Below, piece after piece: positions 1-6,119 of a stretch of 7,720 bases of DNA (positions are counted from its first letter, which is position 1; every line of letters begins with the position of its first letter). The notes under the pieces are model-generated. The model saw only the letters and a program-made list of their open reading frames with translations, ran no database searches and was not told the DNA's origin. This stretch comes from Candidatus Pelagibacterales bacterium (lineage in GTDB: Bacteria > Pseudomonadota > Alphaproteobacteria > Rickettsiales > UBA1997). Location: the NCBI GenBank assembly GCA_016882165.1, contig VHBV01000059.1, positions 1 through 7,720 on the forward strand. Reading direction: 5' to 3'. Made by a program: the position numbers and the translations under genes.

Positions 1-10
1 TCCAATAAAA

Positions 11-296
11 ATGCTTAAAATAGTAGCTTTAATTACGGCATGTGCCCTTCGTTGCGAAGCACAAAAAATAAAAATACGACCACATAACAACAAATTCTAA
101 AATTATTTATGCCTAAAATAGTAGCTTTAATTACGGCATGTGCCCTTCGTTGCGAAGCACAAAAAATAAAAATACGACCACATAACAACAAATTCTAAAA
201 TTATTTATGCCTAAAATAGTAGCTTTAATTACGGTATGTGCCCTTCGTTGCGAAGCACAAAAAATAAAAATACGACCACATAACAACAAATTCTAA
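11..296 (+). other. Three 29-codon mini-ORFs, one per 98-bp repeat
   Basis: Open frames of 29 codons plus TAA lie at 11-100, 109-198 and 207-296. Their first 11 residues equal the IspDF N-terminus (MPKIVALITAC, apart from P2L in the first and A10V in the third); the tail is unrelated and basic. Each stop is followed by 8 bases and then the next ATG, and the last mini-ORF stops 8 bases before the ispDF ATG. If transcribed, they could be translated as upstream ORFs using the same initiation context as ispDF. Nothing shows that they are functional peptides; they may simply result from the duplication. Confidence 0.3.
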
Positions 297-304
297 AATT
301 ATTT
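11..304 (+). repeat. Three tandem 98-bp repeats carrying the 5' end of ispDF
   Basis: Three head-to-tail copies lie at 11-108, 109-206 and 207-304. They differ at only two positions (T15 in copy 1, T235 in copy 3), so the amplification is recent or is kept homogeneous. Each copy starts with the same 34 bases that open ispDF (305-338), then switches to a unique tail holding a small hairpin (CTTCG-TTG-CGAAG, for example 47-59), an A-rich stretch, and the AT-rich leader that also precedes the real gene. The period of 98 is not a multiple of three, so the copies do not extend the protein. Only 10 bases are visible left of copy 1, and they do not match the inter-copy junction, so the array seems to start near base 11. 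Confidence 0.95.
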
Positions 305-343
305 ATGCCTAAAATAGTAGCTTTAATTACGGCATGTGGTCGT
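272..343 (+). promoter_or_regulatory. Possible long-range hairpin enclosing the ispDF start
   Basis: The 10-mer ACGACCACAT at 272-281 is the exact reverse complement of ATGTGGTCGT at 334-343, which lies in ispDF codons 10-13. Pairing in the mRNA would form a stem that is GC-rich for this genome, with a 52-base loop holding the leader and the start codon at 305. The same 10-mer also occurs in the two earlier repeats (76-85 and 174-183), which could compete for the same partner. The complementarity is seen directly; a regulatory role is inferred. Confidence 0.3.
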
Positions 344-1498
344 GGAAATCGTTTTAATCAAGGAGATGGAATTCCTAAACAATATTTGCCTTTAGCGGGT
401 GTTCCAATGCTGCGTCATACAATTATGGCGTTTTTAAACCATCCTCAAATCAATGATGTGATGTGTGTTATTCATCCAGATGATATGTCGTTTTATGAAG
501 AGGCTGTAATTGGTTTAGATTTGCTTAATCCAGTTTTCGGTGGAGATACTCGTCAAGCTTCAATTCGTTTCGGTTTAGAAGCTTTGAAAGATTACAATCC
601 TGAAAAAGTTTTAATTCATGATGGAGTTCGTCCTTTTGTTTCAAAGCAGATAATTAATGGAATTCTAGAAAAGTTAGAAACTCATCCCGCTGTAATTCCA
701 GCAGTTGCAGTTGAAGATACTTTGAAGAAATATTCTGATGGTAAAATTGAATGGACTTTAGAACGAGATAATTTGTGGCGAGCCCAAACACCGCAAGGAT
801 TCTTATATGAAGATATTTTAAATTCTCATACAGCATTTAAAGATTTAAATTTTACTGATGATGCTTCTTTAAATGAATATGCTGGAATTCCTGTTGCTAT
901 TGTTCCTGGCTCGCAAAACAATTTTAAAATTACTACTGCAGAAGATTATGAAAGAGCAAAAAGACTAATAACTTTTTTGGTACAAAATGTTAAAGAAGAA
1001 GTCAGAGTTGGAAATGGTTATGATGTTCATGCGTTTAGAAAAATTGCTCAAGACGAAGATAACTTTATAAAAATTTGTGGAGTTAGTGTTGAATCTGATA
1101 AAAAAATTATTGCTCATTCAGATGGAGATGTTGCAATTCATGCATTAATGGATGCCCTTCTTGGAGCTGTTGGCGAGGGTGATATTGGTGAGCATTTTCC
1201 TCCAAGTGATTTAAAATGGAAAGATTGTGATTCTAAAGAAATGCTGAAAATTGTTAATCATCGTTTGGTGCGCAAAGGTGCTAAAATTCTAAATATAGAT
1301 TTGACAATAATTTGTGAGAAACCAAGGATTTCTAAATATAAGGATCAAATGAGAAAGTCTTTAGCTGAAGTTCTTAATATCTCTGAATCAAGAGTGAATG
1401 TTAAAGCAACAACAACTGAGAAATTGGGCTTTTTGGGCAGAAGTGAAGGCATAGCTGCTCAAGCTAGTGCTTCTATAAAATTGAGCTTCGTTGAATAG
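305..1498 (+). CDS. ispDF: Bifunctional IspD/IspF enzyme of the MEP isoprenoid pathway
   Basis: This cytoplasmic fusion enzyme catalyses two non-consecutive MEP-pathway steps: CTP-dependent cytidylylation of 2-C-methyl-D-erythritol 4-phosphate (IspD) and cyclisation to 2-C-methyl-D-erythritol 2,4-cyclodiphosphate (IspF). Residues 1 to about 228 are IspD, with the nucleotide-binding loop TACGRGNR (9-16), PKQYL (24-28), HDGVRPF (105-111), QTPQGF (161-166) and TDDASL (184-189). Residues 233-394 are IspF, with metal ligands in DVH (240-242) and His271 in HSDGD, GDIGEHFPPSD (292-302) and TTTEKLGFLGRSEG (369-382). At 397 aa it matches the usual fused form of alpha- and epsilonproteobacteria. The start at 305 places the IspD strand at the N-terminus as expected; no Shine-Dalgarno is visible. 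The first 34 bases are repeated three times upstream. The gene looks intact. Confidence 0.96.
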   Translation: MPKIVALITACGRGNRFNQGDGIPKQYLPLAGVPMLRHTIMAFLNHPQINDVMCVIHPDDMSFYEEAVIGLDLLNPVFGGDTRQASIRFGLEALKDYNPEKVLIHDGVRPFVSKQIINGILEKLETHPAVIPAVAVEDTLKKYSDGKIEWTLERDNLWRAQTPQGFLYEDILNSHTAFKDLNFTDDASLNEYAGIPVAIVPGSQNNFKITTAEDYERAKRLITFLVQNVKEEVRVGNGYDVHAFRKIAQDEDNFIKICGVSVESDKKIIAHSDGDVAIHALMDALLGAVGEGDIGEHFPPSDLKWKDCDSKEMLKIVNHRLVRKGAKILNIDLTIICEKPRISKYKDQMRKSLAEVLNISESRVNVKATTTEKLGFLGRSEGIAAQASASIKLSFVE

Positions 1499-1512
1499 AA
1501 GTTCTATTTTTT
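1494..1512 (+). terminator. Weak rho-independent terminator after ispDF
   Basis: A 6-bp AT-rich stem (AATAGA / TCTATT, loop AGT) overlaps the ispDF stop codon and runs into six T residues at 1507-1512. It sits in the 23-bp gap before the convergent acyltransferase gene, where a terminator is expected. The stem is short and weak, so this is tentative. Confidence 0.35.
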
Positions 1513-1521
1513 ATTAATGTT

Positions 1522-2331
1522 TTAAAAAATTTGACATTCAAAAGTCATTTCTTGAGATTTTTCCTGACAAAAATTAATTCTGTCTTCTACTTGCAGCTTA
1601 ATATCTTCCATAGTTTTCTCGTCGCAGTTTTTGGAAACCGAGATTTCAATTTCATCAAAGTAAAAGCATAGCTTGGAGAATGGAAGTGGGATATAAAATT
1701 TATCCCAAGTATTAAGAGTTTTGTAGCGTGAGGCAGAGTAAGATAGTGCCAGAATTTTTGCACCCGAAATGCGAGCAATGTTTACAATTTCACCATTTAT
1801 TTTTTGATTAGGTCCACGTGGTCCATCTGGTGTAATTCCAAGTGAATAGCCCTTTTTTAGACCATCAAATATTCTTCTAAAACTTGCAAGATCAATTCCT
1901 CTAGATGACTTTCTTCCGTCTTTAGAAGAACCTAAAATTGAAATTAGACCAAAATTTTCCATAACTTTTCCTACAAACTGTCCATCGCCATGGCGAGAAG
2001 CTAAAGTCATAAAGTTATAGTCTTTGTAAGTTTTTTTTGGTTGTTCTGTAATAAATGGAATCATCATCAAACGGTTATGCCAAAAAACTAAAATCAGAGG
2101 AGTTTTATTTTTTGCCGCTGCAAAAATTTTTTCATGATGAATAAAAACTTTTTTGCTGCTGTAGTAAATCAATCTCATATAGCTGCTAATTATTAAGCAT
2201 ATAAGTTTTTGGAAAGCCCAGCTATAAGTAATTTTACGCAGCAATTGCTTAAACTTTGTTTTGATATCATACCATTCAAGATTGGTTTTATATCCCAAAA
2301 TTTTCCATTTTTTTACTTTTTTATTCATCAT
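1522..2331 (-). CDS. DUF374 / LPLAT-like lipid acyltransferase
   Basis: The protein (269 aa) belongs by motif to the DUF374 group of lysophospholipid-acyltransferase-like proteins. Visible blocks are LVFWHNRLMMIP (81-92, with His85 the likely catalytic histidine), SRHGDGQFVG (112-121), GSSKDGRKSSRG (134-145) and TPDGPRGP (167-174), in the family order. A hydrophobic stretch at about 39-57 after a lysine-rich N-terminus suggests attachment to the inner membrane. The family includes LpxJ-type secondary acyltransferases of lipid A, so acylation of lipid A or another lipid is a reasonable inference; the substrate cannot be read from the sequence. It starts 29 bases after the transaldolase stop, so the two probably share a transcript. 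Two ATGs are adjacent at the start; I use the first. The C-terminal tail of about 35 residues after the last strand is not diagnostic. Confidence 0.85.
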   Translation of the reverse strand: MMNKKVKKWKILGYKTNLEWYDIKTKFKQLLRKITYSWAFQKLICLIISSYMRLIYYSSKKVFIHHEKIFAAAKNKTPLILVFWHNRLMMIPFITEQPKKTYKDYNFMTLASRHGDGQFVGKVMENFGLISILGSSKDGRKSSRGIDLASFRRIFDGLKKGYSLGITPDGPRGPNQKINGEIVNIARISGAKILALSYSASRYKTLNTWDKFYIPLPFSKLCFYFDEIEISVSKNCDEKTMEDIKLQVEDRINFCQEKSQEMTFECQIF

Positions 2332-2360
2332 GTCCGTTTTTCTCGGCAGATATTAATAGC

Positions 2361-3014
2361 TTAAATTTTCTGACCAGTTGAAGCCCAATCTTTCACAAAA
2401 GTTTCTAAACCTTTATCAGTTAATGGATGTGAAATTAACTGTTTTAAAACTTTTCCAGGAATTGTTGCAACATGAGCGCCCATTTTTGCTGATTGGGTGA
2501 TGTGAATTGGGTTTCTAATTGAGGCAACTAAAACTTCGGTTTTAAATTCAGAGTAATTGGCGAAAATGGTACAAATTTCTTCAATTAGTGAAAGTCCATC
2601 TTGTCCAACATCATCAAGTCTGCCAACGAAAGGAGATACGAAAGTTGCCCCAGCTTTTGCAGCTAAAATTGCTTGAGCTGCTGAAAAACACAAAGTTACA
2701 TTGGTTTGAATTCCTTTATTTGAAAAATATTTGCAGGCTTTTAATCCATCTAAAGTCATTGGTAATTTGATGCAAACATTTTTAGCGATCTTTGCTAAAA
2801 TTTCACCTTCACGAATCATATTTTCGTAATCAATAGCAGCCACTTCTGCACTTACTGGACCTGATACAACAGTGCAAATCTCAGCAATAACTTCTTTAAA
2901 ATCTCTGCCCGATTTTGCAATTAAACTTGGATTTGTTGTAACTCCATCTAAAAGTCCATAAGCAGCAATTTCTTTAATTTCTGCAATTTCAGCTGAATCA
3001 ATAAAAAATTTCAT
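2361..3014 (-). CDS. tal: Transaldolase, small FSA/TalC-type
   Basis: The enzyme (217 aa) is a class I aldolase TIM barrel of the small transaldolase / fructose-6-phosphate aldolase family. It starts with the typical MKFFIDSAEI and carries GVTTNPSL (24-31), the Schiff-base lysine Lys83 in CIKLPMT, and SPFVGRLDD (127-135). Two positions separate true transaldolases from fructose-6-phosphate aldolase: E. coli FsaA has Gln59 and Tyr131, whereas this protein has Glu57 and Phe129, the transaldolase pattern. It therefore most likely moves a dihydroxyacetone unit between sedoheptulose 7-phosphate and glyceraldehyde 3-phosphate in the non-oxidative pentose phosphate pathway. It is divergent from priA across 97 bp and leads a probable two-gene unit with the acyltransferase. 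The length is normal and the gene appears intact. Databases may label it fsa. Confidence 0.93.
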   Translation of the reverse strand: MKFFIDSAEIAEIKEIAAYGLLDGVTTNPSLIAKSGRDFKEVIAEICTVVSGPVSAEVAAIDYENMIREGEILAKIAKNVCIKLPMTLDGLKACKYFSNKGIQTNVTLCFSAAQAILAAKAGATFVSPFVGRLDDVGQDGLSLIEEICTIFANYSEFKTEVLVASIRNPIHITQSAKMGAHVATIPGKVLKQLISHPLTDKGLETFVKDWASTGQKI

Positions 3015-3111
3015 ATTTGATTTAAAATTAAGTTTAAGGAAGAATTATTAAGAATAATCATTAGTTTATTCATTAAATCTATTTAATCAACAAAACCAGA
3101 GAGCAAAAATA
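3015..3111. promoter_or_regulatory. Divergent intergenic region of tal and priA
   Basis: This 97-bp, very AT-rich spacer must hold the start signals for both tal (leftward) and priA (rightward). It contains two perfect short inverted repeats: ATTATT-AAG-AATAAT (3044-3058) and ATTAAAT-CT-ATTTAAT (3072-3087). On the minus strand, TTGATT followed after 16 bases by TAAACT is a possible but weak -35/-10 pair for tal. Before priA, GAGAG at 3100-3104 might act as a poor ribosome binding site. In such AT-rich DNA these matches could arise by chance. Confidence 0.4.
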
Positions 3112-5364
3112 ATGAGCAATTTTTTTGTCAATGTGCTTTTGCCTTTGCCATTTGACAAACCTTTTACATATAAAGTTAATGATGAAATTGCTGCCGATAT
3201 TGCTGTGGGAGATTTGCTGAAAGTTCCTTTTCGTAAAAAAGAATTATGGGGATTGGTTGTTGAAATTGATGTTAAATTAGATGCAATTGATCCAAAAAAA
3301 ATAAAAGAAGTTTTAGCAAAAAATCAGCAAGTTAAGTTTGATGATAAACTAATAGAATTTATTAATCGCATATCATCTTATAATCTTGCTCCAAATGGTC
3401 TTGTATTAAAAGCTTTTATTGGAATTTTAAATTCAGATAAGATTAAAAAACCAAATTTTAAAGCTAAAGTTCAAGAAATTGATGTCCAGAAATTTGCTTT
3501 AAAAACATTGTCGGAAAAGCAACAAAAAATTGCCGATGAGATTTTACAAGAAGTTCAAAAAAATCAGCATGCTGTAAATTTACTTGATGGTGTTACGGGC
3601 TCTGGAAAAACCGAAGTATATTTTGCAGTGATTGCTGGAATTCTTAGGGGTTATTGTAATTTTGACTCTTTTTCTCTTCATTCTGTAACTTCTTGTCATT
3701 GTGAGTCTACTTCTTGTCATTCTGAGCGTAGCGAAGAATCTCTTAATGTTGAAGCGCGTGACCTGAGATCCTTCGCTGACGCTCAGGATGACAAAGAGGG
3801 AGCTCAGGATGACAAAGAGGGAGCTCAGGATGACAAAGAGGTTCGGTATCACAAAGAGGTTCAGTATCACAAAGAGGTTCGGTATCACAAAGAGGGGGGT
3901 TGGGATGAAAGAGAGGTGGCAAATCAAATTCTAATTCTACTTCCTGAAATTGCACTAACCAGTCAATTGTTGAAAAGATTTGAAGAACAGTTTGGTTTTA
4001 AGCCTGCATTATGGCATTCAAAAATTTCTAGAAAAGAAAAAAGAGAGATTTTTTATGGAGTTATTTCTGGATCAATCAAAGTTCTGATTGGAGCAAGATC
4101 GGCTCTTCTCTTACCATTTAAAAATCTTAAATTGATAGTGCTTGATGAAGAGCATGATTCATCTTTTAAGCAGGAAGAAATTTTTAATTTCCATGCCCGT
4201 GATATGGCAATTCTAAAAGCAAAAATTGAGAACTTTTCAGTAATTTTGTCATCAGCAACTCCGGCGATTGAAAGTTATGTGAATGCTCAAAATGAGAAAT
4301 ATCGTCACTGTATTTTAGATAATAATTTTAATGAGCAAAAAAGTGAGATAAAGATTATTGATTTATGTCGTGAAAAATTACCGAAAAATAATTTTATTGC
4401 CTCTGAATTAAGAAAGAGAGTGATTGAGAATTTTGAAAAAAATCAACAAACTCTGCTTTTTTTAAACCGCCGAGGCTATGCGCCGGTAACATTATGTAAA
4501 AACTGTGGACAGAAAGTTAATTGTCCAAATTGCAGTTCTTATATGGTTGCACACAAGAAAAGCAACAAGATGTCTTGTCATTATTGTGGAGAAAGTCACA
4601 AATTTTCTGGTAATTGTAAATTTTGTGGTAGTGAAGATAGTTTAATTGATATTGGTGTTGGAGTTGAAAAAATCAAAGAAGAAGTAGAAAGTTTCTTGCC
4701 ACAAGCAAGAATTGCTTTGGTTACAAGCGATTCAGTAACAAATTTTGATGAAGCAGAAGAATTAGTTAGTAAGATTTCCAATCATGAAATTGATATAATA
4801 ATTGGTACGCAACTAATTGCGAAAGGTTATGATTTTGCAGGACTTACTTTGGTTGGAGTGGTTGATGCTGACAGCGGGTTTTATGCTTCCGATTTAAAAT
4901 CGATGGAAAGATCTTATCAGCTTCTAAAACAAGTTATTGGAAGGGCTGGAAGAAGAAAAGAGCAAGGTAGTGTTTTTATACAAACTTATAATCCGCAAAA
5001 CTTAATTTTTGAGAAAATTATTAAGCAAGATAAAGCAGGTTTTTACAATTTTGAAATCTCAAATCGTAGAAATCTTAATATGCCACCTTTTTCTAAAATG
5101 GCATCTTTTGTAATTAGTGCTTTTGAAGAAAAAAATGCCTTAAGTTTTGCTAAAAAATTAATATCAGTGTTCCCATTTGATGAAAATATAGAGCTTTTGG
5201 GTCCAGCACAAATGCCAATCTTGAAGCTTAAAAATCGCTATAATTATCGAGTTTTTGTTAAAACTTCTAAAAAAATCAATTTGCAAAAATTGATTCTAGA
5301 TGTGATGAAAAATCTTGAAATTCCAACAAATATCAGAGTAAAAATTGATATTGATCCACAATAA
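3112..5364 (+). CDS. priA: Primosomal protein N' (PriA helicase) with an in-frame repeat insertion
   Basis: PriA is the 3'-to-5' DNA helicase that recognises stalled forks and restarts replication. The N-terminal DNA-binding domain opens with VLLPLPFDKPFTY (8-20). The helicase core has Walker A GVTGSGKTE (160-168), LLPEIALT (276-283), Walker B DEEH (345-348), SSATPA (380-385), GTQLIAKGYDF (565-575) and QVIGRAGR (607-614). Eight zinc-binding cysteines are present in four CxxC pairs (462/465, 471/474, 489/492, 502/505). The oddity is residues 181-270: about 90 residues of low-complexity repeat sequence between the Walker A helix and the strand before LLPEIALT, where other PriA proteins have only a few residues. 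Removing it leaves about 660 aa, close to compact PriA proteins of related lineages. All motifs remain in frame, so the protein is probably functional. A secreted-protein gene follows 13 bases after the stop. Confidence 0.95.
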   Translation: MSNFFVNVLLPLPFDKPFTYKVNDEIAADIAVGDLLKVPFRKKELWGLVVEIDVKLDAIDPKKIKEVLAKNQQVKFDDKLIEFINRISSYNLAPNGLVLKAFIGILNSDKIKKPNFKAKVQEIDVQKFALKTLSEKQQKIADEILQEVQKNQHAVNLLDGVTGSGKTEVYFAVIAGILRGYCNFDSFSLHSVTSCHCESTSCHSERSEESLNVEARDLRSFADAQDDKEGAQDDKEGAQDDKEVRYHKEVQYHKEVRYHKEGGWDEREVANQILILLPEIALTSQLLKRFEEQFGFKPALWHSKISRKEKREIFYGVISGSIKVLIGARSALLLPFKNLKLIVLDEEHDSSFKQEEIFNFHARDMAILKAKIENFSVILSSATPAIESYVNAQNEKYRHCILDNNFNEQKSEIKIIDLCREKLPKNNFIASELRKRVIENFEKNQQTLLFLNRRGYAPVTLCKNCGQKVNCPNCSSYMVAHKKSNKMSCHYCGESHKFSGNCKFCGSEDSLIDIGVGVEKIKEEVESFLPQARIALVTSDSVTNFDEAEELVSKISNHEIDIIIGTQLIAKGYDFAGLTLVGVVDADSGFYASDLKSMERSYQLLKQVIGRAGRRKEQGSVFIQTYNPQNLIFEKIIKQDKAGFYNFEISNRRNLNMPPFSKMASFVISAFEEKNALSFAKKLISVFPFDENIELLGPAQMPILKLKNRYNYRVFVKTSKKINLQKLILDVMKNLEIPTNIRVKIDIDPQ
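3652..3921 (+). repeat. In-frame palindromic repeat element inside priA
   Basis: About 270 bp (exactly 90 codons by my boundaries) interrupts the helicase core of PriA. The centre is an imperfect palindrome: left arm 3716-3742 (GTCATTCTGAGCGTAGCGAA...) pairs with right arm 3765-3792 (...TTCGCTGACGCTCAGGATGAC), separated by a 22-base spacer. Outside the arms are short tandem units on both sides. The translated signature SCHSERSEES...DLRSFADAQDD in the priA frame, and CHPERQRRIS on the other strand, is the widespread bacterial palindromic repeat often found in intergenic DNA. The insert is clearly richer in G and C than its surroundings, and long open frames exist on the opposite strand as well. 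This resembles Rickettsia palindromic elements in behaviour; homology to a named RPE class is not shown. The boundaries are approximate to a few codons. Confidence 0.88.
3781..3916 (+). repeat. Tandem 21-bp and 18-bp units at the right edge of the priA insertion
   Basis: Three copies based on GCTCAGGATGACAAAGAGG (3781-3801, 3802-3822, 3823-3841, period 21) are followed by three copies of an 18-bp unit TTC(G/A)GTATCACAAAGAGG (3842-3859, 3860-3877, 3878-3895) and one diverged 21-bp unit (3896-3916). All periods are multiples of three. They encode GAQDDKE twice and V(R/Q)YHKE three times in PriA. Related inverted pieces (CTTGTCATT at 3692-3700 and 3713-3721) occur at the left edge, so both ends of the palindrome have expanded. 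Confidence 0.92.
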
Positions 5365-5377
5365 CTTAAATTTTTTT

Positions 5378-5932
5378 ATGAAAATCAAATTATTCAGCTT
5401 CGTTTTATTATTTTTTATTTCTTTTTCTAAAATATCTTTTGCGCAAGAACTAAACTACGATTCTGTGGGTAAGGCTGTTGCTGGATTATATGCAAAAACA
5501 GGAAATGTCACAAAAGAAGAGTATGATGCTTTTTGGAATGAAATTGGTGCTAAAAATAATTCTGATAAACAAAAAATAATTAATTTTGTGAAAGATAATT
5601 TATTGCCAATGCAAGAATATCAAAGAGAAACATGGAAATGCGCGGAAACTTCTTGGAATGCCCAGAAAGTTTTGCAATGTCCAGATTTACAAAAGAAATA
5701 TATTTTAATTGAAGCAAGCTTTAAGAAAAATAAACAAGAAAATCAGCTAAAAAATATTAAAGAATTTTCAGCGCAAGTTTTACAATCTGCAGCAAAGAGA
5801 AGCTCTATCAAACCAGAAGGCGGAAATGAAATTCCTTTATCTTTAGAAATGATTCAGATGATGACAAAAAATCTTGATGGTATTTTTGCAAGATTTAGCC
5901 AAGTGCTGAAAACTTCATACTATACCAAATAA
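5378..5932 (+). CDS. Small secreted protein of unknown function
   Basis: I do not recognise this 184-aa protein. Residues 1-22 form a clear Sec signal peptide: Lys-Ile-Lys, a hydrophobic core (LFSFVLLFFISF), then the cleavage context SFA|QE. The mature part of about 162 residues is hydrophilic, mostly helical in appearance, and has two cysteines (Cys88, Cys101) that could form a disulfide in the periplasm. There are no membrane segments after the signal peptide and no lipobox. An upstream in-frame ATG at 5345 would overlap the end of priA and place 11 extra residues ahead of the signal peptide, so I prefer 5378, 13 bases after the priA stop. Same-strand proximity suggests co-transcription with priA. 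The last three codons and the stop lie within a palindromic element, so the original C-terminus may have been different. Confidence 0.75.
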   Translation: MKIKLFSFVLLFFISFSKISFAQELNYDSVGKAVAGLYAKTGNVTKEEYDAFWNEIGAKNNSDKQKIINFVKDNLLPMQEYQRETWKCAETSWNAQKVLQCPDLQKKYILIEASFKKNKQENQLKNIKEFSAQVLQSAAKRSSIKPEGGNEIPLSLEMIQMMTKNLDGIFARFSQVLKTSYYTK

Positions 5933-6093
5933 ACTATTTCTTGATTTTGAATTTATTAATCGCATTAACTTCGTCTTTTTGGCTAAAAACTGCAAAAAGC
6001 CCCAATCCGTATGAACATACGGCTTTCGTTTTTTACAATTTTTATCTCAAAAATACTTCGTTACTGCGATCAACAAATAGTTTATTTGGTATA
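5921..6093. repeat. 173-bp MITE-like palindrome with 25-bp terminal inverted repeats
   Basis: The ends are inverted copies: 19 perfect bases (5921-5939, TATACCAAATAAACTATTT, against 6075-6093), continuing as TTGAT/ATCAA after one mismatch, giving 25 bp. The interior is also imperfectly self-complementary down to a central hairpin near 6007-6022, so the whole segment could fold as one long hairpin. It begins and ends with TATA, which fits insertion at TA as used by IS630/Tc1-type elements. No ORF lies inside. The left end overlaps the last codons of the preceding gene. A non-autonomous element is the best reading; an over-long terminator structure is the alternative. Confidence 0.7.
6007..6034 (+). 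terminator. Rho-independent terminator-like hairpin in the palindrome
   Basis: A perfect 6-bp stem (CCGTAT / ATACGG, loop GAAC; a seventh G-C pair is possible) is followed by CTTTCG and six T residues at 6029-6034. It lies about 75 bp after the secreted-protein gene and could end the priA transcript. It sits near the centre of the MITE-like palindrome, so termination may be a side effect of the element. Confidence 0.5.
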
Positions 6094-6119
6094 ACTATTA
6101 TTGACTAATAGTAATTTTT
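6094..6119 (+). terminator. AT-only hairpin with a T-rich tail
   Basis: ACTATTA (6094-6100) pairs with TAATAGT (6106-6112) around a 5-base loop, and a T-rich run follows from 6115. It abuts the right end of the palindrome and the stop of the minus-strand LamG-like fragment. It could be a weak second terminator between the converging genes, or chance in AT-rich DNA. Confidence 0.2.

Noticed and set aside
47..75. Hairpin CTTCG-TTG-CGAAG as a terminator in each repeat
   Set aside because: On the plus strand it is followed by A residues, and on the minus strand the T run precedes the hairpin, so neither orientation gives a stem followed by U.
11..304. CRISPR-like direct repeat array
   Set aside because: The units are contiguous 98-bp tandem copies without unique spacers and contain the start of the neighbouring gene.
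654..836. 60-codon minus-strand frame inside ispDF
   Set aside because: Shadow of the IspD coding sequence with no recognisable content.
2588..2770. 60-codon plus-strand frame inside tal
   Set aside because: Shadow frame opposite strongly conserved transaldolase motifs.
3580..3955. Two overlapping minus-strand open frames (115 and 70 codons) across the priA insertion, with LFVIL and CHPE repeats
   Set aside because: They are reverse translations of the palindromic and tandem repeat. The palindrome keeps several frames open, and outside it they are shadows of priA.
5345..5377. Upstream in-frame ATG as the start of the secreted protein
   Set aside because: It would overlap priA and put 11 residues ahead of a well-formed signal peptide; the ATG at 5378 gives the normal signal-peptide layout.
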